Shown here: positions 38,621 through 38,881 of the stretch, piece after piece
Position numbering within the stretch: position 1 is the first letter of the stretch
How the letters are laid out: every line of letters starts with the position of its first letter
Source of the DNA: Chara braunii
Lineage: Eukaryota > Streptophyta > Charophyceae > Charales > Characeae
NCBI GenBank assembly: GCA_003427395.1
Contig: BFEA01000088.1
Location: 1,040,022-1,078,902, forward strand
DNA: 38,881 nucleotides
Direction of reading: 5' to 3'
Notes under the pieces: generated by a model
What the model was told of the DNA's origin: nothing
What the model saw: only the letters and a program-made list of their open reading frames with translations
Databases searched by the model: none
Made by a program: the position numbers and the translations under genes

Positions 38621-38881
38621 GGGGCGCTGTAAGCCATCCTTGGGAGAGGATGAGCCCGAGAATGTGTCTCATGTGGTACGACAGCCACACCTGACTGGTC
38701 CGGAGCCTTGTAATGGATAGTTGCTAGAGCTCTTCTTCGGTGAACCATTTCGTTGTGGTCTGAAGAGCCTCGTATCTGTTTGCTTATTCTTTGGCGAGGG
38801 TCAGCAACACAGTGTGAATCTGAGGCGGGAAGGGGAGACCTTGGGGGGTTGACAGGCATGAGAGCAACTCGTATGCTGGCA

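Larger units (their letters stand above)
33300..38881 (-). mobile_element. Second L1-type LINE, degenerate, 5' part off-window
   Basis: Minus-strand ORF2 fragments in order from 38620 to 33811: endonuclease, linker, RT and C-terminal zinc region. At least four frame changes or stops separate them. A 3' non-coding region runs from 33811 to about 33300 or lower. It has the same domain order as the LINE at 18.3-24.6 kb but a clearly different sequence (FADD box, added zinc region), so it is another L1 lineage. The promoter and ORF1 would lie beyond 38881. Confidence 0.82.

Overview
This is a draft-assembly window from a large, repeat-rich eukaryotic nuclear genome, most likely of the green plant lineage (Streptophyta). 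The reasons are a Ty3/Gypsy LTR retrotransposon with an initiator-Met tRNA primer site, two L1-type LINEs whose ORF1 resembles plant L1 ORF1, a plant-type U2 snRNA 5' segment, and eukaryotic microsatellites. A charophycean alga would fit, but that is an inference. I see no intact host protein-coding gene; almost everything recognisable is mobile DNA.

Layout. 1-1978: an AG microsatellite and unassigned sequence. 1979-14646: a Ty3/Gypsy element with a 2.0-kb left LTR, a tRNA-Met primer site, gag, protease, RT-RNase H, a PHD-like zinc finger, integrase, three unusual extra ORFs, two tandem hairpins, and a right LTR copy. The coding part from 4318 to 9693 stays in one frame for 5.4 kb but carries six UGA/UAG stops. 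14660-18300: short foldback elements (one bounded by TTAA), a 30-bp-period minisatellite, a 361-base N gap, two left-over Nextera mate-pair junction sequences, a perfect 35-bp palindrome and a shuffled inverted-repeat zone. 18297-24602 (minus strand): an L1-type LINE with a complete EN-RT ORF2, a split ORF1 and a 5' region built of tandem monomers. 24603-29540: a truncated U2 snRNA with an A-rich tail, copies of a poly(A)-tailed structured module, a CAT/ATC microsatellite and a two-level repeat. 29549-31258: a decayed Myb/SANT (trihelix-like) gene. 31260-33300: hairpins, another foldback element and two inverted copies of the structured module. About 33300-38881 (minus strand): a second, heavily frameshifted L1-type LINE that runs off the window.

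The autonomous elements (Gypsy, two LINEs) could supply machinery for the non-autonomous ones: poly(A)-tailed modules and the U2 copy through a LINE, foldback elements through an unseen transposase. The most interesting material is in the Gypsy element: a PHD-like finger between RNase H and integrase, three downstream ORFs that look like diverged copies of one domain, stop codons mostly near domain boundaries without frameshifts, and two hairpins with compensatory base changes.

Caution: several structures are clearly or probably assembly artefacts (N gap, adapter junctions, identical N positions in both LTRs), so linkage across 13.1-17.7 kb should not be trusted without long reads.
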